A stretch of DNA of 64,000 bases, from assembly GCF_003752175.1 (NCBI RefSeq), contig NZ_RJVF01000014.1, forward strand, positions 186,001-250,000, in the 5' to 3' direction. Positions 11,179 to 19,447 of the stretch are shown one piece after another. The DNA is from Comamonas sp. BIGb0124. GTDB lineage: Bacteria > Pseudomonadota > Gammaproteobacteria > Burkholderiales > Burkholderiaceae_C. A model generated the notes under the pieces. That model was not told the DNA's origin and ran no database searches. It worked only from the letters and a program-made list of their open reading frames with translations. Positions within the stretch are counted from its first letter, which is position 1. Every line of letters starts with the position of its first letter. The position numbers and the translations under genes are program-made.

Positions 11179-12747
11179 TCACTGGCTGCTGTTGAGCGCC
11201 CGGCTGCCGACCCGCTGCTGGAAAGCGGCGAGGGTGCGGTACTCGTCCTGCAGCTTGTGCGGCAGCGACAGAAACACCGGCTTGAGCTGATCGTAGAGCG
11301 CCGCCGATTCGGGATCGGGGCTGTGGCGGTGTGTGGCGCCCACCATGTCCGCCACCACGTCCAGGCTCTCGACATGCCCCAGTGCATACAGGGCCAGTAC
11401 GGCAGCCCCCAGGCACGAGCTCTCGAAGCTTTCGGGCACGATGACGTCGCGGTTGAAGACGTCGGCCATCATCTGCCGCCACATCGGCGAGCGCGCAAAA
11501 CCGCCCGTGGCCTTGATGGCGCGGCTGGTGCCCGCCACGGCCTCGACCGCAGGCAGGATGCTGTAGAGGTTGAAGATCACGCCCTCGAGCGCGGCACGGA
11601 TCATGTGTTCCTTGCCATGGTGCATGCCCAGGCCAAAGAACGAACCGCGCAGGCGGGCGTCCCAGTAGGGGGCACGCTCGCCGGCCAGGAAAGGGTGGAA
11701 CAGCAGGCCTTCGGCGCCGGGCGAGACCCGTTCGGCGATGCGCGTGAGCACTTCGTAGGGATCGATGCCCAGGCGCTTGGCGGTTTCGGTCTCGGCAGCG
11801 GCGAACTCGTCGCGCACCCAGCGCAGGATGATGCCGCCGTTGTTCACCGGTCCGCCGACCACCCAGTGGTCCTGCGTCAATGCGTAGCAGAAGGTGCGGC
11901 CTTCGGCATCGGTCAGCGGCCGGTCGACCACGCAGCGCATGGCGCCGCTGGTGCCGATGGTCACCGCCACCTCGCCGCGCTGGATCGCATTCACCCCCAG
12001 GTTGGAGAGCACGCCGTCGTTGGCGCCCAGCACAAAAGGCGTATCCGCAGGCAGTCCCAGCGACTCGGCCAGGCTGGCGGGCAGGCCGCGCAGGCTGTCG
12101 GTGGTGGGGCGGGGCGTGGCCAGTTGGTCGGCCTCGATGCCGGCCATGACCAGCGCGCCTTCGTCCCAGTCCAGCCGCTCGAGATTGAACAGGCCGGTTG
12201 CCGAGGCGATGGAGTGATCCACCACCCACTGCCCGAACAGGCGGTGGAAGACGAATTCCTTGATGCCCACGAAACGGCGCGTGCGCGCGAACAGTTCGGG
12301 TTTTTCGTGACGCAGCCACACCAGCTTGGCCAGCGGCGACATCGGATGAATGGGCGTGCCGGTGCGGCGGTAGATGGCCAGTCCATCCCACTCGGCGCCG
12401 ATGCGTTCGGCCCAGGGCGCGGCCCGGTTGTCGGCCCAGGTGATGCTGTGCGTCAGCGGCTGGTCGTCGCCGTCGATGGCGATCAGGCTGTGCATGGCGG
12501 CGCTGAACGACACGGCCAGCACCTGCGTGTCGGCCTGTTTGGCGCGGCACTGCGCGGCGCAGGACTGGATGACCGTGGTGACGGCCTCGAAGATCTGCTG
12601 CGGATCCTGTTCGGCGGCGGCGGGCTCGGGGCGCAGCAGCGGATAGTCGACCGCGTGATGGGCCAGCACACGGCCCTTCACATCGATGGCGATGGCTTTG
12701 GTGCTGGTGGTGCCGATGTCGACACCGATGACGATCTTCTGGGTCAT
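11179..12747 (-). CDS. gntK: FGGY-family carbohydrate kinase, probable gluconokinase
   Basis: 522 residues. The N-terminal FGGY domain opens with the phosphate-binding VIGVDIGTTSTKAIAID; the second domain has the ATP-binding GEVAVTIGTSGAMR and IKATGGFARSPMWRQMMADV. The DIGTTSTK form is typical of the long (Bacillus GntK-type) gluconokinases, not the short P-loop type of E. coli. It would phosphorylate gluconate to 6-phosphogluconate for the Entner-Doudoroff or pentose phosphate pathway. It is 49 bases downstream of a GntP permease in the same operon and near a LacI-type repressor, which supports gluconate as substrate. A xylulokinase role is less likely. Confidence 0.88.
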   Translation of the reverse strand: MTQKIVIGVDIGTTSTKAIAIDVKGRVLAHHAVDYPLLRPEPAAAEQDPQQIFEAVTTVIQSCAAQCRAKQADTQVLAVSFSAAMHSLIAIDGDDQPLTHSITWADNRAAPWAERIGAEWDGLAIYRRTGTPIHPMSPLAKLVWLRHEKPELFARTRRFVGIKEFVFHRLFGQWVVDHSIASATGLFNLERLDWDEGALVMAGIEADQLATPRPTTDSLRGLPASLAESLGLPADTPFVLGANDGVLSNLGVNAIQRGEVAVTIGTSGAMRCVVDRPLTDAEGRTFCYALTQDHWVVGGPVNNGGIILRWVRDEFAAAETETAKRLGIDPYEVLTRIAERVSPGAEGLLFHPFLAGERAPYWDARLRGSFFGLGMHHGKEHMIRAALEGVIFNLYSILPAVEAVAGTSRAIKATGGFARSPMWRQMMADVFNRDVIVPESFESSCLGAAVLALYALGHVESLDVVADMVGATHRHSPDPESAALYDQLKPVFLSLPHKLQDEYRTLAAFQQRVGSRALNSSQ

Positions 12748-12796
12748 GGAAGGACTTTGTGCGCTGAGGCGGCCGGACGGCCGGACAGGAGGATCA

Positions 12797-14170
12797 TCAC
12801 AGAACGGTGGCCAGGGCCATGATGAAAACGATGCCGACCACGGAAATCAGTGTCTCGAGCGCCGTCCAGGTCTTGAAGGTCTGCGCCACCGTCATGTTGA
12901 AGTACTGCTTCACCAGCCAGAAACCGGCATCGTTGACGTGCGACAGGATCACCGAGCCTGCGCCGGTCGCCAGCACCAGCAGCTCGCGATTGACGTCGGG
13001 CACCAGCGTGACGATGGGGGCCACGATGCCCGCGCCGGTGATGGTCGCCACCGTGGCCGAACCCGTGGCCACGCGGATCAGCGCCGCCACCAGCCAGGCC
13101 AGCAGGATCGGCGAGAGGTGCGCCTGCACGGCCATGTGGCCGATCGCATCGCCCACGCCCGAAGCCACCAGCATCTGCTTGAAACCGCCGCCGGCGCCGA
13201 TGATCATCACGATCGCAGCGGTCGGGGCCAGGCTCTGGTCGAGGAACTTGAGAATCTGCTTGCCGTCGAAGCCGCGCGCCGTTCCGAAGGTATAGAGCGA
13301 CAGCAGCAGGGCGGCCAGCAGCGCCGTGATCGGGTTGCCCAGGAAATCCATCCAGTGGCGGGCGGTCGAGCCCTCGTCGAACGTCACGTCGGCAAAGGCC
13401 TTGATCAGCATCAGCAGCACCGGCAGCAGCACGGTGAAGAGCGTGATGCCGAAGCCCGGCAGGTCCTTGCTGTCGCGCTCTTGAGCGAACTGCTCGGCCA
13501 TGTCCGAGGTCAGCTCGCCGGGCACGTGGCGGGCGATGAACTTGCCGTAGATCGGGCCGGCGATCATGGCCGTCGGCAGGCCGATGATGAGGCCGTAGAA
13601 AATCGTCTTGCCGATGTCGGCGCCGAAGGCCTGGATGGCCAGCAGCGGGCCGGGGTGCGGTGGGATCAGTGCATGCACCACCGACAGGCCGGCCAGCAGC
13701 GGCACGCCGATGCGCACCAGCGGCAGGCCGGTGCGGCGCGCGACGATGAAGACCAGCGGCACCAGCAGCACAAAACCGATCTCGAAGAACAGCGGCAGGC
13801 CGGTCAGGAAGGCCGCCAGCATCATCGCCCAGTGCACGCGCTCGCGGCCGAAGGCATCGATGAGGGTTCGGGCGATGCGGTCGGCGCCGCCCGATTCGGC
13901 CATCATCTTGCCCAGCATGGTGCCCAGGCCGAGCACGATGCCGACGAAGCCCAGGACGCCGCCGAAGCCGTCCTGGAACGACTTGACGACCTTCTCGATC
14001 GGCATGCCCGAGGTGATGCCCAGGAAGCCTGCGGCCAGTGTCAGGGCGATGAAGGGGTGCACCCGCCAGCGCGTGATCAGAACGATGAGCAGGATGATGG
14101 CGACGAGTGCGTCGAGCAGCAAGAAGACTTGCGGGCTGAGTCCAAACACGAGGGGATACTCCGGTGTCAT
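12797..14170 (-). CDS. gntP: GntP-family gluconate:H+ symporter
   Basis: 457 residues with about 12-14 hydrophobic segments spread over the whole length. Family landmarks are GFLGITSGMPIEKVVKSFQDGFGG, HALIPPHPGPLLAIQAFGADIG, GAGGGFKQMLVASGVGDAI and ATGSATVATITGAGI. GntP proteins import gluconate or related sugar acids across the inner membrane with protons. The start MTPEYPLVFGLSP is preferred over an upstream in-frame ATG, which would add a non-conserved hydrophilic tail. First gene of the gntP-gntK operon. Its long leader (about 14171-14400) holds two operator palindromes and several hairpins. Confidence 0.92.
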   Translation of the reverse strand: MTPEYPLVFGLSPQVFLLLDALVAIILLIVLITRWRVHPFIALTLAAGFLGITSGMPIEKVVKSFQDGFGGVLGFVGIVLGLGTMLGKMMAESGGADRIARTLIDAFGRERVHWAMMLAAFLTGLPLFFEIGFVLLVPLVFIVARRTGLPLVRIGVPLLAGLSVVHALIPPHPGPLLAIQAFGADIGKTIFYGLIIGLPTAMIAGPIYGKFIARHVPGELTSDMAEQFAQERDSKDLPGFGITLFTVLLPVLLMLIKAFADVTFDEGSTARHWMDFLGNPITALLAALLLSLYTFGTARGFDGKQILKFLDQSLAPTAAIVMIIGAGGGFKQMLVASGVGDAIGHMAVQAHLSPILLAWLVAALIRVATGSATVATITGAGIVAPIVTLVPDVNRELLVLATGAGSVILSHVNDAGFWLVKQYFNMTVAQTFKTWTALETLISVVGIVFIMALATVL

Positions 14171-14294
14171 GACCCCGCTTGCGCCGCGGCAGGCGGCGGG
14201 CGGGGCGTCTGTGGTTTTTGAATCGATGATGGCGGGATGCCGCCTGAGCGGCATCCGGGTCGTCCGTTCGTGCCGGCATCGTGAGCCGGCGAAC

Positions 14295-14308
14295 GGATAG
14301 CGCTATCC
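14295..14308. promoter_or_regulatory. Gluconate-operon operator 1 (perfect palindrome)
   Basis: GGATAGCGCTATCC is a perfect 14-base palindrome with the central CG typical of LacI-family operators. It lies 125 bases upstream of the gntP start. Confidence 0.7.
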
Positions 14309-14383
14309 CTTTGAAATGTTGAAAAGCCAGCAAAAGCTGGCCTGTTGCCGTGCACACCCGGTGACCGGTCGCAGATGAAATGA

Positions 14384-14395
14384 GACAGCGCTATC
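14384..14395. promoter_or_regulatory. Gluconate-operon operator 2
   Basis: GACAGCGCTATC, one mismatch from a perfect dyad and sharing AGCGCTATCC with operator 1. Centre-to-centre spacing is 88 bases, compatible with looping. Read leftward, it adjoins TTGCCG and TAGGAT hexamers that could be the gntP promoter (spacer only 15). Confidence 0.65.
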
Positions 14396-14592
14396 CTACG
14401 AATTGTGCCTCATCGGCAAATAAGTATTTACCCTTGGTTTTCGTCGGTTTGGCCGCCGGATGAGCGTTTACGGCGCGGTTTGCCGCACGACATTGCTCGG
14501 ACAACGTGAGCGCGGGTCGCCCTTGGCTTAGGATGCAGCGCGCGGCCCAGCCGCGCCCCGTCGCCGACGATCCGATTCTCCTGCCGCTGCCC

Positions 14593-15639
14593 ATGACCCA
14601 GCCTCCTTCCCCGCCGCCACGCGCGCGCACGCCGCGCTCGACCGGGCGCGTGACGCTCGACGACGTGGCTCAGGCCGCAGGCGTCAGCCCGATCACGGTC
14701 TCGCGGGCCTTGCGCGGGGCACGCAGCGTGGCGCCGCATCTGGTCGAACAGGTCCGGCAGGCCGCTGTCGCGCTGGGTTACGTGCCCAATCTGGCCGCAC
14801 GGTCGCTGGCTTCGAGCCGCAGCCAGTCGGTGGCGGTGCTGGTGCCGCTGCTCTCGAACCAGTTGTTCGTCAACCTGCTCGAGGCCGCACAGACGGTGTT
14901 CATGCAGGCAGGCTACCAGACCCTGCTGGGCGTGACCCACTACCGCCCCGAGGAAGAGCAGCGCCTGTTGCAGATCCACACCGCGCAGCGCCCGGCCGGC
15001 CTGCTGCTGACCGGCTTCGACCACACGCCGGCGACACGCGAACTCATTGCCCAGAGCGGCATTCCCTGCGTGCACATGATGGAGCTGGCGCCGGGCGAAC
15101 CCGAGCTGCCCTGCGTGGGTTTTTCGCAGACCGATGCCGGCCGCGACATCACGCGGCACCTGCTGGCGCGGGGCCGCCGGCGCATCGCCTTTGCCGCTGC
15201 CCAGCTCGATCCCCGCGCCATGATGCGGGCCGAAGGTTACCGGCAGGTCATGCGCGAGGCCGCGTGCTACGACGCAGGCCTGGAATGTCTGGATGCACAG
15301 CCTTCGAGCATGGCCCTCGGCGGCCGCATGTTCGAGCGGCTGATGGCCGAGCGGCCCGATGTGGACGCCATCTTCTTCTGCAACGACGACCTGGCCCACG
15401 GGGCCTTGCTGGCCGCGCAGCGCATGGGCGTGGCGGTGCCGCAGCGCGTGGCCATGGCCGGCTTCAACGACCTCGAGGGCAGCGACCTGATGCTGCCGCC
15501 GCTGACCTCGGTGCGCACGCCGCGTGTCGAAGTGGGGCAGCAGGCCGCGCAGATGCTGCTGGCCCTCATCGAGGGAGAGCCGCTCGAGCCGGTCCAGGTC
15601 GATCTGGGCTTCGAGGTGGTGGTGCGCCAGAGCACCTGA
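14593..15639 (+). CDS. gntR: LacI-family transcriptional repressor, probable gluconate regulator
   Basis: 348 residues. N-terminal LacI HTH (about 19-65): VTLDDVAQAAGVSPITVSRALRG, with hinge YVPNLAARSLASSRSQ; then a periplasmic-binding-like effector domain with FFCNDDLAHGALLAAQ and VAMAGFNDLEGSDLMLPPLTSVRTP. Divergent from gntP-gntK with LacI-style palindromes between them, so it is most likely the gluconate-responsive repressor (GntR of the LacI family, unrelated to the GntR/FadR family). The start MTQPPSPPPRAR is the closest ATG to the HTH; a GTG at 14506 and an ATG at 14533 would add a Pro/Arg-rich tail. The effector is inferred from context. Confidence 0.88.
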   Translation: MTQPPSPPPRARTPRSTGRVTLDDVAQAAGVSPITVSRALRGARSVAPHLVEQVRQAAVALGYVPNLAARSLASSRSQSVAVLVPLLSNQLFVNLLEAAQTVFMQAGYQTLLGVTHYRPEEEQRLLQIHTAQRPAGLLLTGFDHTPATRELIAQSGIPCVHMMELAPGEPELPCVGFSQTDAGRDITRHLLARGRRRIAFAAAQLDPRAMMRAEGYRQVMREAACYDAGLECLDAQPSSMALGGRMFERLMAERPDVDAIFFCNDDLAHGALLAAQRMGVAVPQRVAMAGFNDLEGSDLMLPPLTSVRTPRVEVGQQAAQMLLALIEGEPLEPVQVDLGFEVVVRQST

Positions 15640-15716
15640 AGACGAACGCGAGGCGGAGCGGCGCCGCGTCGGGCGACCGGGGCCAAGGTGTACGATTTTG
15701 GCTACTTTTTTGTAAA

Positions 15717-15752
15717 AACTAATAACAACCATTATTAATACGAATCTATAAT
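15717..15752 (+). promoter_or_regulatory. Promoter with Fur-box-like site before the TonB-dependent receptor
   Basis: An A+T-rich island in a G+C-rich region. A TATAAT hexamer (15747-15752) has an inverted repeat AATAA-N6-TTATT (15721-15736) over its -35 position, resembling the AT-rich dyads of Fur sites. Binding there would block RNA polymerase, as expected for iron repression. It is not an exact match to the 19-base consensus. The rest of the 243-base gap holds a GCCCTG/CAGGGC pair followed by ATTTTT (about 15787-15825), a possible leader hairpin. Confidence 0.5.
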
Positions 15753-15882
15753 TCACACCTCTCGCCAGCCCCGTCAGCGCTGCTGCAGCCCTGTCTTCTC
15801 CCAACCGAAGCCAGGGCATTTTTACGCCGCGTCCTTGATTCGCCAGCCATGTCGTTCCCACCCTTCCCGAGGTTCCTGACCT

Positions 15883-18282
15883 ATGGTTTGCCCCGAATCG
15901 ACGCCGGTTGTGGCGTTTTCCTCTTCTGCAGCGTCCGAACTGCGCCCCCGCCGCCGCCTGGTGGTCCTCGCCGTGCAGGGCGCCTTGCTGGCGATGGCTG
16001 CACCCGCCCTGCATGCCCAGACCGCCGTGTCCCCACCGAACGAGGCCGCGAGCGTGCGGACCTTGCCGGTGGTGGAAGTGAAGGCCGAGCGCGAACAACA
16101 GGCGCAGCACACCCCCGGCGCCACCACCACGCTGACGCTGGAAGACCTCGAGAAGCCCGGCATCAACAGCATGGCCGACGTGGTGCGTTACCAGCCGCTG
16201 GTATCCGCCCCTGGCGTGGCCACGGGCGCTTCGCGCAACAAGAGCAGCTTCGACCGGGGCGGCACGACCGGCTACAACATCCGCGGCATCGAGGGCAACC
16301 GCATCGGGCTGGACATCGACGGCATCGAACTGCCCGATGCCACCACACGCCCCTATGTCAGCCGGGTGGGCAGCAACACCTTTGGTGTGGGCCGCGACTT
16401 CATCGACCCCGAGATGTTCTCGGGTGTCGACATCCAGTCGGGCACGACCTCGTCGCGGCGCTCGGCCGGCGGCATCGGCGGCGCGGTGGGTTTCAAGACC
16501 AAGTCGCCCGAGAACTACCTCACGCCGACCAAGTCCAGCTACTTCGGCGGCAAGCTCGGCTACGATTCCGCCGACCGGTCGTGGAACGAAAGCGTGACCG
16601 CAGCCGGACGCAGCGGTGCGCTCAGCGGCCTGATCGCCTATTCGCGCCGCGACGGTCATGCGTTGCGCAACAACAGCGACACCATCGACAGCTACCCCGA
16701 CAACTGGCATTCCGACGCGCTGCTGCTCAAGGGCGGCCTGCAACTGTCGTCCGAACACAAGCTGGGTCTGTCGGCCGATCTGTATCGCCGCAAGAACAAC
16801 ACGGTGTTCGATGCCTGGGACAGCAACGGTGCCGCCATCACCGAAAACTCGCGCCAGCACAGCGACACGGCGCGCAACACGCTGCAGTTCAGCCACCTGT
16901 GGACGCCCAGCGCCGGCTGGCTCGACCAGCTCGACACCCGGGTGTTTTTCCAGGACACCGATACCCGCGACGCCACCGACACCACCTCGCTCGCCGGCGG
17001 CAGCGTGACTAACAACCTGTCGCAGAACAAGACGCGGACCTGGGGCTTTTCCAGCACGGCCGAAAAACGCTTCGACAACCACCGCGTGAGCGTGGGCGTC
17101 AACGCATCGACGCAGAAAATCGACCGGCCGTGGAGCGTGTCGGGCTACATGAAACCCCAGCCCGACACCACCAACAACCGCTTCGGCCTGTTTGTCGAGG
17201 ACGAGATCACCTTCAATGCGGGCGGCAGGCGCCTGGCCCTCATCCCCGGCCTGAGAGTCGACCGCTACGAGATCAAGGCCCGCGACCTGGACAACTTCGT
17301 CAGCGGCGTGCTGACGCAGGCCGATGTGGAAAAACTGTATGGCAACGTGCCGACGCGCAACGTCGTCAGCCCCAGCCTGAGCCTGGTCTACGACATCCAG
17401 CCCAAGCTGAGTGCCTATGTGCAGTACAAGCGCAGCGGCCGCGTGCCGACGGCCGGCGAGATCTTCGGCTCGTGGAACATGGCCAGCAACTACAACACAG
17501 GCAATCAGTACGCGCTGACCGGCAACCGCGACCTGCAGGACGAGACGGCACAGTCCATCGACATCGGCCTGAAGGGCCAGCCCACGCCAGGCGTGCAGAT
17601 GAGTGCCTCGGCCTTCTACACGCACTACAAGGACTTCATCGCCTACACCCGCTACACCCGGGCCAGTGCCCCGGATCTCTTTACCAACGTGCCCGCACAC
17701 ATCGGGACCATCTACCAGGCTGAAAACCGCGACAAGGCCCACATCTACGGCTTCGAAGTCAGCACCCGCCTGGACCACGGCCAGTGGGCGCCGGCCGTGC
17801 GCGGCCTCTACAGCACCTGGGCACTGGGCTACAGCAAGGGCAGTTCCAAGTCGCGCTACGACGGCGACACCGATACCGACCTCGACAGCGTGCTGCCCAG
17901 GAAGGCCATCGTCGGCATCGGTTTCGACGCCCCGCAGAAGCGTTGGGGTGCCGGCCTGACCGGGACTTTTGTGAAGAGCAAGCGGGCCATCGCCACCAAC
18001 CGCAACAGCTACGCCAACGGCGGCACAGCCATCACCGAGTCGACCACCACGCTGTTCACGGTGCCCGGCAACGCGGTGTTCGACCTGGGCGGCTACTGGC
18101 AGATCAGCAAGAACGTGCGTCTGAGCGGCGGCATCGCCAACATCACCGACAAGCGTTACTGGGACTACGCCAGCGCCCGCAACCTGCAGGTGTCGCCGGC
18201 CTCGGCGCGCGACGCGCGCGACATCGAACTGCTGACCAACCCGGGCCGCACCTACAGCCTGGCCCTGTCCGTGGCGTACTGA
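15883..18282 (+). CDS. TonB-dependent outer-membrane receptor, heme/siderophore type
   Basis: 799 residues. The signal peptide ends near residue 46 (PALHAQ). A TonB-box-like TLPVVEVKAER follows, then a plug domain (about 70-190, GGTTGYNIRGIEGNRIGLDIDG split across its strands) and a 22-strand-type barrel ending SLALSVAY. The architecture and long extracellular loops fit the hemoglobin/transferrin/lactoferrin receptor group. The barrel has RSGRVPTAGEIFGSW where heme receptors carry the FRAP box, so the ligand may be heme or a ferric siderophore. The upstream Fur-like site supports an iron role. First gene of a six-gene rightward cluster. ATG 15883 is preceded by CGAGG. Confidence 0.88.
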   Translation: MVCPESTPVVAFSSSAASELRPRRRLVVLAVQGALLAMAAPALHAQTAVSPPNEAASVRTLPVVEVKAEREQQAQHTPGATTTLTLEDLEKPGINSMADVVRYQPLVSAPGVATGASRNKSSFDRGGTTGYNIRGIEGNRIGLDIDGIELPDATTRPYVSRVGSNTFGVGRDFIDPEMFSGVDIQSGTTSSRRSAGGIGGAVGFKTKSPENYLTPTKSSYFGGKLGYDSADRSWNESVTAAGRSGALSGLIAYSRRDGHALRNNSDTIDSYPDNWHSDALLLKGGLQLSSEHKLGLSADLYRRKNNTVFDAWDSNGAAITENSRQHSDTARNTLQFSHLWTPSAGWLDQLDTRVFFQDTDTRDATDTTSLAGGSVTNNLSQNKTRTWGFSSTAEKRFDNHRVSVGVNASTQKIDRPWSVSGYMKPQPDTTNNRFGLFVEDEITFNAGGRRLALIPGLRVDRYEIKARDLDNFVSGVLTQADVEKLYGNVPTRNVVSPSLSLVYDIQPKLSAYVQYKRSGRVPTAGEIFGSWNMASNYNTGNQYALTGNRDLQDETAQSIDIGLKGQPTPGVQMSASAFYTHYKDFIAYTRYTRASAPDLFTNVPAHIGTIYQAENRDKAHIYGFEVSTRLDHGQWAPAVRGLYSTWALGYSKGSSKSRYDGDTDTDLDSVLPRKAIVGIGFDAPQKRWGAGLTGTFVKSKRAIATNRNSYANGGTAITESTTTLFTVPGNAVFDLGGYWQISKNVRLSGGIANITDKRYWDYASARNLQVSPASARDARDIELLTNPGRTYSLALSVAY

Positions 18283-18358
18283 TCCCCCTCGACGGGCGCA
18301 CGCCAGGTGGTGGCGGCGCCCTGAATCTTTTTCCCCACTCGAAAACCAGGAGAACTCC

Positions 18359-18871
18359 ATGCGTGCAGCGATCCGGCCCCTGGCGGCCCTCATTCCCTTG
18401 CTCCTCGTCGGCTGTGCCGCAACCCAGTCGCCCTCGGCGGCAACCGGCCAGCCGCCGCGTCCGGCAGGCGGCCATGGCCAGAAGGCTTTCATCGGCAGTT
18501 TCGACGGCAATCGCGACGGCGTGGTCACGCGTGCCGAATACGATGCCATCCGCAAGCAGCGTTTCGACAGCGCCGACAAGAACGGCGACGGTTTCCTGAG
18601 CGAAGAGGAATACGTGGCCGAGTACGAGCTGCGCCTCAAGCAGCAGTACCTGGCCGATGGCCGCGAGCCCGATGCGGCCTACGCAGGCAACATCAAGCAG
18701 GCGCACGTGCGTTTTGCCTTGCTCGACCGCGACCGCGACGGCCGTCTGTCGCGTGAAGAAGACCTGGCCATTGCCGACAAGACCTTCAAGGCGCAGGACA
18801 CCAACGGCGATGGCGTGGTCTCGGCCGCCGATCCGCAGAAAGCCCCCGCCGGCGACGGCGCCACGCCCTGA
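18359..18871 (+). CDS. Lipoprotein with four EF-hand calcium-binding loops
   Basis: 170 residues. Signal peptide with lipobox LLVGC (Cys19) predicts an outer- or inner-membrane-anchored periplasmic lipoprotein. Four EF-hand loops are visible at about residues 49-60 (DGNRDGVVTRAE), 73-84 (DKNGDGFLSEEE), 123-134 (DRDRDGRLSREE) and 147-158 (DTNGDGVVSAAD). The first three have acidic or near-acidic residues at the expected positions; the last ends in Asp. AGGAGA lies six bases before the ATG. It is 76 bases after the receptor and its stop overlaps the next start (TGATG). A calcium-responsive or structural role beside the receptor is inferred. Confidence 0.85.
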   Translation: MRAAIRPLAALIPLLLVGCAATQSPSAATGQPPRPAGGHGQKAFIGSFDGNRDGVVTRAEYDAIRKQRFDSADKNGDGFLSEEEYVAEYELRLKQQYLADGREPDAAYAGNIKQAHVRFALLDRDRDGRLSREEDLAIADKTFKAQDTNGDGVVSAADPQKAPAGDGATP

Positions 18872-19428
18872 TGGGGACCCCGACCGATACCCGTCCACCG
18901 ACGGCATGGGTCGGTGCCGCGCTGGCGCTCGGACTGGCCTGCGGGCCGGCCGCCGCAGCCGGCCTGAGCCTGGACGTGACCTTGCCCGAGGTGCAGACGG
19001 GCCCGGTGCACCGGCCCTATCTGGCGGCCTGGGTCGAACGTCCGGCGGACCAGTCCGTGGCCGGCACGCTGGCCGTGTGGTACGACCAGCGCCTGCGCGA
19101 CAACCTCGGCACCACCTGGCTGCGCAATCTGCGCACCTGGTGGCGCAAGGCCGGCGAGACGCTGGTCCTGCCGGCCGATGGCGTCAGCGGTCCGACACGG
19201 CCGTCGGGGCGTCACACCCTGCGTTTCGGCCCCGATCATCCGGTCCTCGCCGGGCTGCCTGCGGGCGAGTACAACCTGGTGGTCGAAGTCGCCCGCGAGC
19301 AAGGCGGACGCGAGCTGCTGCGCGCGCCTTTCCAGTGGCAGGGGGCCGCGGCCGGCGCGGCTGCGGCACAGGCCCATGTCAATGGAACCAGCGAAATCGC
19401 CGCCATCCAGGTCGGCGCCGGCCGCTGA
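18871..19428 (+). CDS. Exported DUF2271 protein with a flavinylation-like motif
   Basis: 185 residues. An N-terminal signal segment (about 12-30, WVGAALALGLACGPAAAAG) is followed by a DUF2271 domain: LAAWVERPADQSVAGTLAVWYD, a Trp-rich TTWLRNLRTWWRKAG and YNLVVEVAREQGG. Residues 103-109 read DGVSGPT, close to the [DN]-x-x-[ST]-G-A-[ST] signature that ApbE transferases modify with FMN, with Pro in place of Ala and T109 at the acceptor position. With apbE two genes downstream, this is a good candidate for a covalently flavinylated periplasmic electron carrier. That role is inferred; DUF2271 has no settled function I can cite. Confidence 0.75.
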   Translation: MGTPTDTRPPTAWVGAALALGLACGPAAAAGLSLDVTLPEVQTGPVHRPYLAAWVERPADQSVAGTLAVWYDQRLRDNLGTTWLRNLRTWWRKAGETLVLPADGVSGPTRPSGRHTLRFGPDHPVLAGLPAGEYNLVVEVAREQGGRELLRAPFQWQGAAAGAAAAQAHVNGTSEIAAIQVGAGR

Positions 19429-19447
19429 TGAAGAAGGGCGTCTGGCG

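Larger units (their letters stand above)
14171..14592. promoter_or_regulatory. Divergent control region between gntP and its LacI-type repressor gene
   Basis: 422 gene-free bases. Contains two near-identical palindromes (described separately), a perfect eight-base hairpin GGATGCCG/CGGCATCC (14235-14256), a GCCGGC/GCCGGC pair (about 14272-14289) and, reading leftward, GCCAGC-TTTT-GCTGGC followed by TTTT (about 14320-14345), which resembles a weak terminator in the gntP leader. The right part (14401-14592) shows no clear element other than the repressor's own upstream sequence. Confidence 0.6.

Noticed and set aside
14391-14630. A 79-codon leftward frame in the gnt control region
   Set aside because: Gly/Arg-rich, no homology signal, overlaps the repressor start.
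14428-18639. A 1403-codon leftward open frame across the LacI repressor and TonB receptor
   Set aside because: It runs through two unrelated, well-recognised genes on the other strand; low-complexity translation.
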